From Firmicutes bacterium HGW-Firmicutes-1 (GTDB taxonomy: Bacteria; Bacillota; Clostridia; Lachnospirales; Vallitaleaceae): 64,000 nucleotides of DNA. Below are positions 27,910 to 36,639 of this stretch, piece after piece. Position numbers and translations under genes: made by a program. The DNA is taken from NCBI GenBank assembly GCA_002841625.1, contig PHAG01000013.1, positions 1 through 64,000 on the forward strand. The letters run 5' to 3'. The notes under the pieces were generated by a model, which saw only the letters and a list, made by a program, of their open reading frames with translations, did not search any database and was not told the origin of the DNA. The first letter of the stretch is position 1. Each line of letters opens with the position of its first letter.

Positions 27910-30075
27910 TTAATCGTCATCGTCATCGTCATCATCTTCATCTCTTCGGTGTTTATCTTCTTTTCTTCGTCGTTTATCAGGTTTTGTCTCATCCTTCTTT
28001 TTTAATGCTTTAGCTGGTTCTGTCCCCCTAACATAGTATTCATATACAATTTCACCACTAGGTGTAAAATCACTGGCAAGTAACCCTGTAGACCTTTCTA
28101 TGCCAAGAAGAACAACTGAATCTGGTTGCACGAAATTAGCCACATCTCTATCTTCATGGGCATATGTCATTACCTCTTTAAATAAAAGCCTTGCAATCTG
28201 CCCTTCTCCAGAACCAGCACTCGTGTCAATATAGCCATCCGCATTATTCCCATATCCAGTCCATACTGAAGTGGTCAACTCCGTAGAATATCCCACAAAC
28301 CAGGAGTCTTTAATTCCATCACTAATATTATATTGATCTTTTTCTTGTTCTGTAAAGTTTGATGAACCTGTTTTGCCTGCAATTTCGATACCTGATACTG
28401 CGGCTAATCGACCAGTGCCTTCTGATCCTTCTACAACTGTACGCATTATGTCAGTAATGATAAATGCTGTATAGTCATTCATTGCAACTACCTCTTTAGG
28501 AGTTAACTCTATTACTTTTCCATTAGGAAACTCTACCTTTCTAACAGTATGTGGTGCATTATATGTTCCGTTGTTACCAAATGCACCATAAGCTCCTGCC
28601 ATCTGGAATGATGATACCCCTGTTTTAAATCCTCCAAGGGAATAAGCCTCTTCAATGGTATCTAATTCTATTCCCAAACGTTCACCAAAGGTTTTAGCAT
28701 TTTCTATACCAACCTCTTGAAAGGCTTTGACAGCTGTTACATTTCGTGATGTTTCCATTGCTTTTCTCAATGGTATAGATCCTCTATATTCCAAATCATA
28801 GTTGTTAACAGGTGTTCCATTAGAATATGTATGTGGTTCATCCAAAAGCTGATGATACGTTGACCACTTAAATTCATCTACAGCAGGACCATAGTCCAAA
28901 ATAGGCTTAATCGAAGATCCCGGAGACCGTCTTGGGTCTGTTGCCCAATTCCAGTTTCTTACACCTTCAGCCTGTACTCTAGAACCTCCTATTGCAAGAA
29001 CTTTTCCAGTTTTTGTTTCCATTACCGTAATACCCGCTTGAAATTTGTGATCAGGAAATTCAATCACGTCCTGTGACTGCATTATATGTTCAACATATTG
29101 TTGTATTTCCGGATCCAGCGTAGTATGTATTTTCAAACCCATAGTATAAACATCTGATGCCTCTATTCCATCAATAGCTTCCACTTCAATTAATACTTGA
29201 TCTAAAAAGGCTTGATACGGATATACCTCACGCTGGCTTTTCTGAAGTTGTTCCTCAATAGGTATGTTTCGGGCAATTTCAGCATCTTTAGTCGTGATTT
29301 TGCCATTTTCCTCCATCAAATCAATAACCACGTTTCTTCTTATCTGCGCAGCTTCTGGATTCTTGAACGGATTATAGTAATTTGGTCGTTGAGGTATCGC
29401 AGCTAATAGAGCCGCATCTGCAATGGTTAATTCTAAAAGCTCTTTATTGAAATAGTAATCAGCAGCTTCTAAAACACCATAACGAGAATCCGAAAAATAT
29501 ATCACATTTAAATATATTTCTAAAATTTCATCTTTATCATATTCTTGTTCTAGTTGGATCGCTAAATATTGCTCTTGTATTTTTCTCGTCCAAGTTTTAT
29601 CTGCAGTCAAAAACAAATTCTTCACCACTTGTTGAGTAATTGTACTTGCACCTTGACTTCCAAAACCATTATTAATATTGGAGAGAATCGCCCCTCCAAT
29701 ACGTCTAATATCTATTCCAAAATGTTCATAAAACCGAACATCCTCTGTGGAAATCACAGCATCTTTCAAAACTTGTGGTATATCATCAATATCAGCTGAA
29801 CGACGATTTACTGCTGTATTAATATTACCAATTAACTCGTCATTGATATCAAAAATTTGAGGGCTTTGTGCCAGTATTAATTTATCTGGGTCAAGCTCAG
29901 GAGCTTTTTTAATAATAACAAAAACAGAAATACCACCGACTGCCATTATTACTAAAAATAGTATTACGAACGTTTTTAATATTTTTCTTCCTATTTCATG
30001 GTACTTAATCTTTTTATTATATTGTCGTTGTGGAAGCTTTCCAGTTTCTTGTCTGGAATTAGTTCTTTCTAACAT
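27910..30075 (-). CDS. Class A penicillin-binding protein (PBP1A)
   Basis: 721 residues: short basic cytoplasmic region, membrane helix (about 32-58), glycosyltransferase 51 domain (EDVRFYEHFGID with the catalytic Glu, GASTITQQVVKNLFL, RKIQEQYLAIQLE), then a transpeptidase domain with SPGSSIKP (nucleophile Ser), SRN and KTGSS boxes. It polymerises and cross-links peptidoglycan outside the membrane. The C-terminus ends in a charged tail KRRRKEDKHRRDE plus eight Asp residues. The ATG at 30075 follows GGAAG. It lies between att-like scars E and D, so it may be carried cargo or an enclosed chromosomal gene. Confidence 0.93.
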   Translation of the reverse strand: MLERTNSRQETGKLPQRQYNKKIKYHEIGRKILKTFVILFLVIMAVGGISVFVIIKKAPELDPDKLILAQSPQIFDINDELIGNINTAVNRRSADIDDIPQVLKDAVISTEDVRFYEHFGIDIRRIGGAILSNINNGFGSQGASTITQQVVKNLFLTADKTWTRKIQEQYLAIQLEQEYDKDEILEIYLNVIYFSDSRYGVLEAADYYFNKELLELTIADAALLAAIPQRPNYYNPFKNPEAAQIRRNVVIDLMEENGKITTKDAEIARNIPIEEQLQKSQREVYPYQAFLDQVLIEVEAIDGIEASDVYTMGLKIHTTLDPEIQQYVEHIMQSQDVIEFPDHKFQAGITVMETKTGKVLAIGGSRVQAEGVRNWNWATDPRRSPGSSIKPILDYGPAVDEFKWSTYHQLLDEPHTYSNGTPVNNYDLEYRGSIPLRKAMETSRNVTAVKAFQEVGIENAKTFGERLGIELDTIEEAYSLGGFKTGVSSFQMAGAYGAFGNNGTYNAPHTVRKVEFPNGKVIELTPKEVVAMNDYTAFIITDIMRTVVEGSEGTGRLAAVSGIEIAGKTGSSNFTEQEKDQYNISDGIKDSWFVGYSTELTTSVWTGYGNNADGYIDTSAGSGEGQIARLLFKEVMTYAHEDRDVANFVQPDSVVLLGIERSTGLLASDFTPSGEIVYEYYVRGTEPAKALKKKDETKPDKRRRKEDKHRRDEDDDDDDDD

Positions 30076-30260
30076 TGTGAATCTTCCTTTCAGATACTGT
30101 ACGATTAACCAGTTTTCATTATCCAAAGTGCTTTCTTAGTGCATCCTTCTCACACCTAAGTTCTTCAACTTTCAATTGTAAACTTATATTATATCATATA
30201 AGTACTAATAACACTGCTTTATATTTCGTAACTAGGTTCAGCAAACATATCATAGGCACC

Positions 30261-30420
30261 TGCAATTATTCATTCAGATTAATACCTTTTGTATTTCGGT
30301 TATTCGAACGAATACCGAACGCAAACGAATCCAAAAAGATTCGTTTGCTACTTGTTTATTATATATACTGTGGTTTTTCCGCTTCCAATTTTGATAATTA
30401 TACCTTTTCGTTGTAAGGTG
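30261..30420 (-). pseudogene. Duplicated 3' end of the AlbA_2 regulator gene
   Basis: 160 bases nearly identical to 32187-32347, which spans the last about 24 codons and the downstream sequence of the intact 32275-33606 gene. The homology stops at 30420, and the rest of the gene is absent. The shared segment includes a hairpin with 11-base arms (30321-30331, 30338-30348). Confidence 0.8.
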
Positions 30421-30537
30421 ATTTTTGAATTTGTATCATGTCTACCAATTATGTATTCTTTAATCTAGTTGGTTCTATTTATCTTTGGTAATTAAGTGTC
30501 TACCAAATTAATTAGTCCCTTATTCCCATTGCGTTTA

Positions 30538-31005
30538 TTAAATTGGGCCTGTTGGAAAGAATATGTCAAAATTAAATAGGGCTCTAATTGGGTCAGTTGG
30601 AAAAACATTAGCAAATACGAAAACTAACCTAATGACACTTGCTGTGATAGCAACTTGCGCTCCCGGTGGTATAATTTCCGTCTCTTCTTCTTCTCCACCA
30701 CCTGCTACAGTCATGGTAAAGGCTGTATTTGATAGATTACTCGCAATTACAGTTCCTCTTGGAAATACCGACGTAACATCATTCCCATTTGAAAGTGTAT
30801 TTGATGATGTAACTTCAAAGGGAGTGGCTCTATAGATAGTCAATGGGGCACTTTCAAGATTCCTAAAAGTTTCACTTAATGAAAATTGTTGATGAAGAAG
30901 CCCTTCACAACTGCAACTGATATTGTTTTTAAATGGATTATCAATGGGTTTAAGTCTACTACATATTTGATTTTTGTTGATATAATAATAGCATAGTTGT
31001 CTCAA
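30538..31005 (-). CDS. Possible endospore-appendage (S-Ena, DUF3992-like) protein
   Basis: 155 residues with no signal peptide. A short N-terminal arm with Cys pairs (ISCSCEG) is followed by an all-beta region rich in Thr, Ser and Val (TVIASNLSNTAFTMTVAGG, then EIIPPGAQVAITASVI and RALFNFDIFF). The layout of Cys-containing connector, jellyroll, a loop before the PPG/TG-SSA turn and a terminal F-x-V/D-x-x-F strand recalls the subunits of Bacillus S-Ena fibres, but the match is by eye. TTG start with AGGAGGTG. Monocistronic. It could instead be another spore-coat protein. Confidence 0.4.
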   Translation of the reverse strand: MRQLCYYYINKNQICSRLKPIDNPFKNNISCSCEGLLHQQFSLSETFRNLESAPLTIYRATPFEVTSSNTLSNGNDVTSVFPRGTVIASNLSNTAFTMTVAGGGEEEETEIIPPGAQVAITASVIRLVFVFANVFPTDPIRALFNFDIFFPTGPI

Positions 31006-31117
31006 AATTTTTCACCTCCTAAGTTTGTCCTATTCATACTACAATATATCCAAATTCCTATTAATTGGTGTTTATTGAATTATCATAATCTCTCTTCATA
31101 TCCTTTTTCAATTTTAT

Positions 31118-31158
31118 TTATGATATGGTTCACCGTGATCAACTAAATACATTTTAAT
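31118..31158 (+). other. rlmH-type attachment-site scar (copy D)
   Basis: TTATGATATGGTTCACC, 15 of 17 identical to the core at the rlmH junction. The complementary strand reads GEPYHK-stop, exactly the end of RlmH. The arm to its right diverges after the first codons (YDMVHRDQ), unlike copies B and C. Confidence 0.7.
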
Positions 31159-31301
31159 TGTATCTTGAATTTAACTTTAATATTAACGTACTTCCTATAT
31201 GTGCTAACAGTTTTTGCTTATAAATACATATTAATCTTGGTATACTAGTAACATGTTTCATTCCAATAATTCATATAATATTGCTCTGGAGGTTAACTAC
31301 T

Positions 31302-32003
31302 TTGAGCTTTTTCTATAGTCATGAATCACTCACCATCATTCAATGGATCTTAAGAGGCATCCTTGCGTATGTCATACTACTTATAGCTGCAAAAATTTTA
31401 GGTCAGCGAGCAATTTCACAATTGAGACTTCTTGACTTCATAATCGCTATTACTATGGGCAATATCTTAGCTCACCCTTTATCTGATGAAGGGTTAGGAA
31501 TGACTGGTTCGATAACAACCACATCTATTTTGGTTTTTATGTATATTTTATCTTTACTACTTACATTAAAATCTAAAGTGTTTGAAAAGTTTATTTGTCC
31601 TGCTCCAATTCCTATTATTCAAAATGGTGCTATAATATATAAAAATCTGGTTAAAGCTAAAATAACCCTCGATTTTCTATTATCGGAACTTAGAATGGAA
31701 AAAATCGAAGATATAAAAAAAATAGCTACTGCCTTTTGGGAACCTAGTGGTAAATTATCTGTTTTTTTGAACACTCCTTATCAACCCCTCACACCTAATG
31801 ATTTGCAAATACCTACAAAACCATTTTCGCTACCAGCTGTGGTTATAAAAGAAGGTGATATTGATATAGCTGCTCTTCGGGATATTAACAGAACCAAGGA
31901 TTGGCTTATAGATTTGCTGAAAACAACCTATAATACAGAGGCTAAGGATATTTTATTAGCCACAATAGATTCTAATTATTCTCTTCACGTTTTCTTTAAA
32001 TAG
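31302..32003 (+). CDS. DUF421 (YetF-like) membrane protein
   Basis: 233 residues with three N-terminal membrane helices containing the family phrase KILGQRAISQLRLLDFIIAITMGNILAHPL, then a soluble alpha/beta tail with GAIIYKNLVKAKITLDFLLSELRMEKI and the later strand of FWEPSGKLSVF, as in DUF421/YetF proteins. The function is unknown in general. TTG start, 9 bases after GGAGG (the longer frame starts 7 codons earlier without a site). A terminator follows. Confidence 0.88.
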   Translation: MSFFYSHESLTIIQWILRGILAYVILLIAAKILGQRAISQLRLLDFIIAITMGNILAHPLSDEGLGMTGSITTTSILVFMYILSLLLTLKSKVFEKFICPAPIPIIQNGAIIYKNLVKAKITLDFLLSELRMEKIEDIKKIATAFWEPSGKLSVFLNTPYQPLTPNDLQIPTKPFSLPAVVIKEGDIDIAALRDINRTKDWLIDLLKTTYNTEAKDILLATIDSNYSLHVFFK

Positions 32004-32066
32004 TCTCCTCTTCCAATTTTATTATATTGGAGTACTTTAACATTATAGAAATACTTTTTCAATAAT

Positions 32067-32104
32067 AAAAACGACAGTCCATTCGAAAAAGGGCTATCGT
32101 TTTT
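32067..32104 (+). terminator. Terminator after the DUF421 gene
   Basis: Arms AAAAACGACAGTCC and GGGCTATCGTTTTT (two G-U pairs) around a 10-base loop, with T tail. Confidence 0.75.
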
Positions 32105-32186
32105 ATTATAGTAAATTTCCTATCGACCGTAAAGATCGCGATGAAAGGTTCACTGTATTTAATCAGATACCTTTCTACACCATTCA

Positions 32187-32347
32187 TGCAATTATTCATT
32201 CAGATTAATTACCTTTTGTATTTCCGTTATCCGAACGAATACCGAACGCAAACGAACCCAAAAGGATTCGTTCGCTACTTGTTTATTATATATACTGTAT
32301 TTTTACCGCTTCCAATTTTGATAATTATACCTTTTCGTTGTAAGGTG
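32187..32347. repeat. Segment duplicated at 30261-30420
   Basis: The 3' end of the AlbA_2 gene with its downstream region. About 150 of 160 bases appear to match the other copy by eye. It includes CCGAACGAATACCGAACGCAAACGAA-type short repeats. Confidence 0.7.
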
Positions 32348-33606
32348 TTAATTATTTCAATGGTTTGAGTCTTTTTAAGTCCTAGATATTTTTCTGCAAT
32401 AACTCTATTAATACTACCGTTTTTCTCTATATATTCAACTATATTTTTTTCTTTCCCTTCTAGTTTCATAACTATGGCTCTATTCTTATCTACCATTTCA
32501 TCTATACTAAAATCATCGCCAATCTTTGGCAACACAACTTTTATTGCATTTTCTGACACTTCAAAGACAGGTGTTAGCCCAACATTTTTATAATACTCTT
32601 TTATCCTTCTTATTCCTGTGGCTAATCTTTCAATGATACTCAATCTTAAAAAAATATCAGATATTATTCTATTTCTTGGTATTGATATTTTACCATCTAT
32701 AAATTCTTCTTCAGAGATACCTAAAGGAAGTCCCCCTGGAGATATAACTTCAACTCTATTGTCAAATATTTCTACCTTTATTTCCCCAGCTCTTGAATAA
32801 TCCCTGTGTACAATAGCATTTGCAATAGCTTCACGATAAGCAACGAGTGGTATTTCCTCGATGGTTTTTCTATAAGCCCCATCAATTGTTTCCTTTTTAT
32901 TTATATGCTTATGATAAAAATCAATACTTTTTTCAAATTGTGTAATTATTGAAATATTAGACAAATTAAATCTATCTTTAATATTCATAACAGAATTTCC
33001 ATCAAATCTTATTAATGAGATGTTTGAATTGGGCAAAGGATTATGATCAGATAGTAGGGCAGCTGCATTTGTATATTCGTTTCTTGTTAATAATTCTAAG
33101 GATTTTAAAATATCCTCTGAAATGATACCTATATTAAGCTGTTCTCTCAATTTACTGCCTAAAATGTTAAATGAAAGCTTGTCTCCCTGATAATGCAACA
33201 CCTCATAACTTAAATTTCTTCCTCTTAAAACCAAATCGTCATATCCAATCTTATCAACTTGAATAGTAGATGTATCCATTCTCTTATATGCTTTATTATC
33301 AATTGTATATGGTGTATTGTCACCTTTATAAACTTTCAGTATTACAACCTTCTTTTGTTCGTATTCCTCTATATATATTTCATAAAATGGTTTCGGGAAT
33401 ATATTATCGTTAATTGCATTTTCTATACTTAATCTTACTGAATTAAAATCTGTTACACCAATTATATTGCCTGAATCGTCAATTCCTACAATGATATATC
33501 CATCATGTGAATTTGCATACGCACTTATTGTTTTTAATAAGGTTTTAGTATACTCTCTCTTATATTCGATGTATTTATCCTCACCATTCATAATTAGTTC
33601 TTTCAT
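32275..33606 (-). CDS. AlbA_2-domain transcriptional regulator (COG2865 type)
   Basis: 443 residues. The N-terminal AlbA_2 (Schlafen-like) domain has the typical IEYKREYTKTLLKTISAYANSHDGYIIVGIDDSGNIIGV. The middle holds the HATPase_c-4-like region (EIPLVAYREAIANAIVHRDYSRAGEIKVEIFDNRVEVISPGGLPLGI), and the end has a winged helix (NRVIAEKYLGLKKTQTIEIINTLQRKGII). Proteins of this layout are putative ATP-linked regulators. A 13-bp palindrome upstream suggests self-control. Two decayed relatives occur at 30261 and 36640, so it is a mobile or amplified family here. Confidence 0.85.
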   Translation of the reverse strand: MKELIMNGEDKYIEYKREYTKTLLKTISAYANSHDGYIIVGIDDSGNIIGVTDFNSVRLSIENAINDNIFPKPFYEIYIEEYEQKKVVILKVYKGDNTPYTIDNKAYKRMDTSTIQVDKIGYDDLVLRGRNLSYEVLHYQGDKLSFNILGSKLREQLNIGIISEDILKSLELLTRNEYTNAAALLSDHNPLPNSNISLIRFDGNSVMNIKDRFNLSNISIITQFEKSIDFYHKHINKKETIDGAYRKTIEEIPLVAYREAIANAIVHRDYSRAGEIKVEIFDNRVEVISPGGLPLGISEEEFIDGKISIPRNRIISDIFLRLSIIERLATGIRRIKEYYKNVGLTPVFEVSENAIKVVLPKIGDDFSIDEMVDKNRAIVMKLEGKEKNIVEYIEKNGSINRVIAEKYLGLKKTQTIEIINTLQRKGIIIKIGSGKNTVYIINK

Positions 33607-33624
33607 TATTTACCCCTCTCCAGC

Positions 33625-33661
33625 AATTAAACCGAACTCATTTTATTCGTTCGGTTTAATT
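33625..33661 (-). promoter_or_regulatory. Perfect palindrome, candidate operator of the AlbA_2 gene
   Basis: Arms AATTAAACCGAAC (33625-33637) and GTTCGGTTTAATT (33649-33661) around 11 bases, directly upstream of the regulator's ribosome site. A partial second copy (CGAACTCATGATATTCGTTCGGTCTAA) is near 33780. Confidence 0.6.
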
Positions 33662-33897
33662 GTACCATTTTTATTTTTTATTTTCAATCACTTTATAAAG
33701 ATAATTTAATACTGTTTAATACTCAGTATACTATTGTAATTGATTAATTCGTTTGCAATTTATATTACCCGAAGTTAGAGCGAACTCATGATATTCGTTC
33801 GGTCTAAATGGTACTTAGGTATCCCCAATGCCATTTTGTTAAGCTACTATTAATTCTAGTCACTATATTAGCATGCTACGTAAGTTCAATTTGAGAG

Positions 33898-33916
33898 CAA
33901 AGTGCCTGTCCCCTTT
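33898..33916. repeat. Dispersed short repeat, copy 4
   Basis: CAAAGTGCCTGTCCCCTTT, 11 bases before att-like copy C. Confidence 0.55.
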
Positions 33917-33927
33917 AACCCATTACT

Positions 33928-33994
33928 TATGATATGGTTCATCGTATCAATCGCTACCTCAAAGAAAATTTTGAGTATATTATTTCTATTTAAT
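33928..33994 (+). other. rlmH-type attachment-site scar with recombinase tail (copy C)
   Basis: Core TTATGATATGGTTCATC, 14 of 17 identical to the rlmH junction. On the minus strand it reads DEPYHK-stop. On the plus strand it continues as an open tail of 22 codons, YDMVHRINRYLKENFEYI plus ISI-stop, the same as at copy B with a few substitutions. This is read as a left-end att scar of an earlier element. Confidence 0.8.
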
Positions 33995-34171
33995 TATACA
34001 CTTATATACGCCTCTGTTCACTTTTTCTAGTTTACCTTCTTTAATTAACTTTGCCACACATATTTACTCGGGATATTCAGAGTTTTTACATCACTAGAAA
34101 GCAACATCCCGTTATTTCATACAGTTACAAACTAATATAAACCTTCTTCAAAAAATAATAGTTTATTGAAC

Positions 34172-35569
34172 TCATATAAAAAAGCCCACCAACAAATATC
34201 CTAGAGTTGCAGTGACAACCCCTCCCAATAGATAAGGAAAAGAAGTGGCAAGATGTTCTCCAAAGTCGGTGCCAGCCATTTGTGCAGATAATGGTGATAT
34301 GATATCTGCCACTGCTCCACCAGCCCAAACAGTACCTACCATAAGCGGAATATTAACACCAGAATTAAGCGAAAAATTAATCGCTAGGTTCATCATAAGC
34401 GCCCATGTTGCCCATGATGAACCAATAGTATAAGCTATAATACTACTTATTAGAAATAAAATTGAAGGTATTAAGAACTTAGGTATACTTTTAACCAAGT
34501 CACCACTAATCAAACTATTGAAACCTAAATCTTGAGTAGCAGATGTTAACGCCCAGCTCAGTATTAATACAATGACTAAGGACAGCACTTTTTCTCCGCC
34601 TTTAACAATGTGGGTTTCGATCTCTGCTAAACTTATTTTTTGGATTAAAAAGTAGATAGTTGTTATAAGTAAAGTGAGCATAATTGCTGAAAATATTGAA
34701 ACACTAAAATCTGCTGAACTTAACGCAGAAAAGAAGCTTGTAGCCTTATCTCTACCTGTCCACCAGAAAAAGAAAATTGTACTTACTAGAAGTATAGCTA
34801 CTGGAATAATCAAATTTTTACTATTTTTTGGATATTCTATAATAGACTGATTGGCATGCTCTTCCTTCATTATATGTGCTTTTGTAAACTCATCCTCCTC
34901 CTTTACCGTTTTTCCTATCCTATATTTCCCAAAGCCTAGACCAAATATTGTTACGCCTATTCCAATAATAAGCATCGCTAATGTGAAGAAATTCCAGAGT
35001 ACACTCTTAGCTACAATTGTATATGCCGTTTCAGTTATGCCTGTATTTTTGATATTATTTGTTACTACTGTTACCATATAACCAATATAGGCTGTTGCAA
35101 TAGGGATCATCAAAATCAGTTGTAAACTCGTTACTGATAGAATAAATGCAAACTTTTCTTTAGAGCCCTTGACCTTTTCTACTGTCGGCGTCAACACAGT
35201 TCCTACTGCAATGGTATGAAAAGAACTGTCAAAAAAGGTTATTGCACTTAAAACCCATGCCCATCCTAAAACACCTTTTTCGCTTTTAGCCCACTTGCTA
35301 ACTTTCTCACTAAAACCAGATATCCCACCAGCCATTTCTATTAATTCAGCCAATGAGCCAAATGCAATTAAAAAAGACAATGTATAAGAACTTTCTTTTT
35401 CTGACATTGCATCCATCATATATTCTCCCACACCTGTAATTCCCCCAATAAAACCATTATTTAAAAATGAGCCGGTAAGTACGCCAATAAAAAGCGAGAC
35501 TATCAGCTTCTTTGTTTTAAAGGTTAGAATTATGGTAATTAATGCAGGGATTAATGATAACCAAAACAA
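34172..35569 (-). CDS. NhaC-family Na+/H+ antiporter-like protein
   Basis: 465 residues with about eleven membrane helices, opening FWLSLIPALITIILTFKTKKLIVSLFIGVLTGSFL, and the NhaC/ion-transporter-superfamily features FFDSSFHTIAVGTVLTP and GSSWATWALMMNLAINF. The TTG start follows GGAG. It is expected to exchange Na+ (or organic anions in NhaC relatives such as malate/lactate types) for protons across the cell membrane. It lies between att-like copies C and B. Confidence 0.85.
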   Translation of the reverse strand: MFWLSLIPALITIILTFKTKKLIVSLFIGVLTGSFLNNGFIGGITGVGEYMMDAMSEKESSYTLSFLIAFGSLAELIEMAGGISGFSEKVSKWAKSEKGVLGWAWVLSAITFFDSSFHTIAVGTVLTPTVEKVKGSKEKFAFILSVTSLQLILMIPIATAYIGYMVTVVTNNIKNTGITETAYTIVAKSVLWNFFTLAMLIIGIGVTIFGLGFGKYRIGKTVKEEDEFTKAHIMKEEHANQSIIEYPKNSKNLIIPVAILLVSTIFFFWWTGRDKATSFFSALSSADFSVSIFSAIMLTLLITTIYFLIQKISLAEIETHIVKGGEKVLSLVIVLILSWALTSATQDLGFNSLISGDLVKSIPKFLIPSILFLISSIIAYTIGSSWATWALMMNLAINFSLNSGVNIPLMVGTVWAGGAVADIISPLSAQMAGTDFGEHLATSFPYLLGGVVTATLGYLLVGFFI

Positions 35570-35677
35570 GTTTTATCACTCCTTTTGTCAATATTTATAA
35601 ATATTATAATGCCCTGTTAAGCTGCCCAAGAATTTTTTGTTCAACCTAACAGGGGATTAATTTAGTATTATACCTAA

Positions 35678-35806
35678 TTACATACCTGCCTTTAAATCAG
35701 GTTCATTTAAACATGCATTAAAGCATTCATAACATGCTTGTGTACATTTTGCGCATGCATCAATACAAGCTTGGAAAGAGTCTGTCTTGTTAGTTACTAT
35801 ACCCAT
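35678..35806 (-). CDS. Short four-helix-bundle cysteine protein (DUF326-like), truncated
   Basis: 42 residues with cysteines spaced as CIDACAKCTQACYECFNAC, the opening of DUF326/Csp-type copper-storage four-helix bundles. These are normally about 100-120 residues with three further Cys-rich helices. A stop after NEPDLKAGM removes most of the bundle. Only a weak ribosome site (GAAAGAAG) is present. Either a decayed fragment or a mini-protein. Confidence 0.6.
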   Translation of the reverse strand: MGIVTNKTDSFQACIDACAKCTQACYECFNACLNEPDLKAGM

Positions 35807-35946
35807 TTTAATCTTCTTTCTTTTTTTATAATTTTATTATTTGTAGGTCATGTATATTTTATTCAACTTAGTTCTAAGATTTAGTAATCACTCAACAAAA
35901 TAACCAATCATATATTATAAACTAAATTTTTAGGAGGAAATATACA

Positions 35947-36310
35947 ATGCTACAGAAAAGTTTTTTGATGTTTTAAAAAAGGAAAGTGTAGTTTCAATGA
36001 TATCATGGGGGACAGATGAACCACATGTGGTTAATACTAGGAACTCATATTTAATTGTAACCTCCAATGAAGGATTTTAATTCCTGCATTGGGTAGAACA
36101 GAAAAAACTGTAATTCAAAATCATAAAGTAAAGCTTGCAATAGATACTAAAGACATTTTGGGATATAAGGATTACCAGGGAACTGGTTTCGTGATTGAAG
36201 GTACTGCAAAATACCTAGAGCTAGGTTAAGACTTTGATATGATGAAAAAATTCTCATTTTTAACTAGGGTGTTAGGTAACAGTTACTTCAGCTAAACAAA
36301 TGCTTAAAAA
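35947..36310 (+). pseudogene. Decayed pyridoxamine-phosphate-oxidase-like (FMN split barrel) gene
   Basis: A good AGGAGG-ATG start leads within nine codons to a stop. The shifted frame reads FFDVLKKESVVSMISWGTDE and NTRNSYLIVTSNEG, then a stop and another shift, then ALGRTEKTVIQNHKVKLAID and YQGTGFVIEGTAKYLELG-stop. These are phrases of small FMN-binding split-barrel proteins. At least three disruptions. Confidence 0.75.
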
Positions 36311-36482
36311 TCCTTAACTTGCTTCACTTACTTAACGCTTTTATATGAATAAAATCATAAAACACCTCTATGATTTTGAGGTGACCCCTTAAAGTTAGAC
36401 TTTATTGCGTATCTGTTTTTACATTACGAAAAGAGTCATGTGTTATACTAATGTTATGATGAGAAGAACATACATTTTTTAT

Positions 36483-36549
36483 TTATGATACGGTTCACCG
36501 TATCAATCGTTACCTCAAACTGAACTTTGAATATATTATTTCTATTTAA
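36483..36549 (+). other. Left attachment site of the 20.9-kb element (copy B), with recombinase tail
   Basis: Core TTATGATACGGTTCACC (36483-36499) differs at one base of 17 from the rlmH junction at 57348-57364. On the minus strand it reads GEPYHK-stop (the RlmH C-terminus). On the plus strand it is followed by an open tail ending at 36549, TVHRINRYLKLNFEYIISI-stop. The core with different right arms is what site-specific integration at rlmH leaves at the distal end. Confidence 0.85.
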
Positions 36550-36639
36550 AACCAAAAATCTCCCTGCAATTATACATGTTAATTAATTTTCCAAACTAAA
36601 ATAATTTTCTACATAACAAGAATTAATCATGAAAAAAAA

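Noticed and set aside
36379-36407. Left end of an IS3-family element (GTGACCCCTTAAAGTTAGAC)
   Set aside because: The sequence resembles an IS150-group terminal repeat, but there is no transposase or second end in the neighbourhood.
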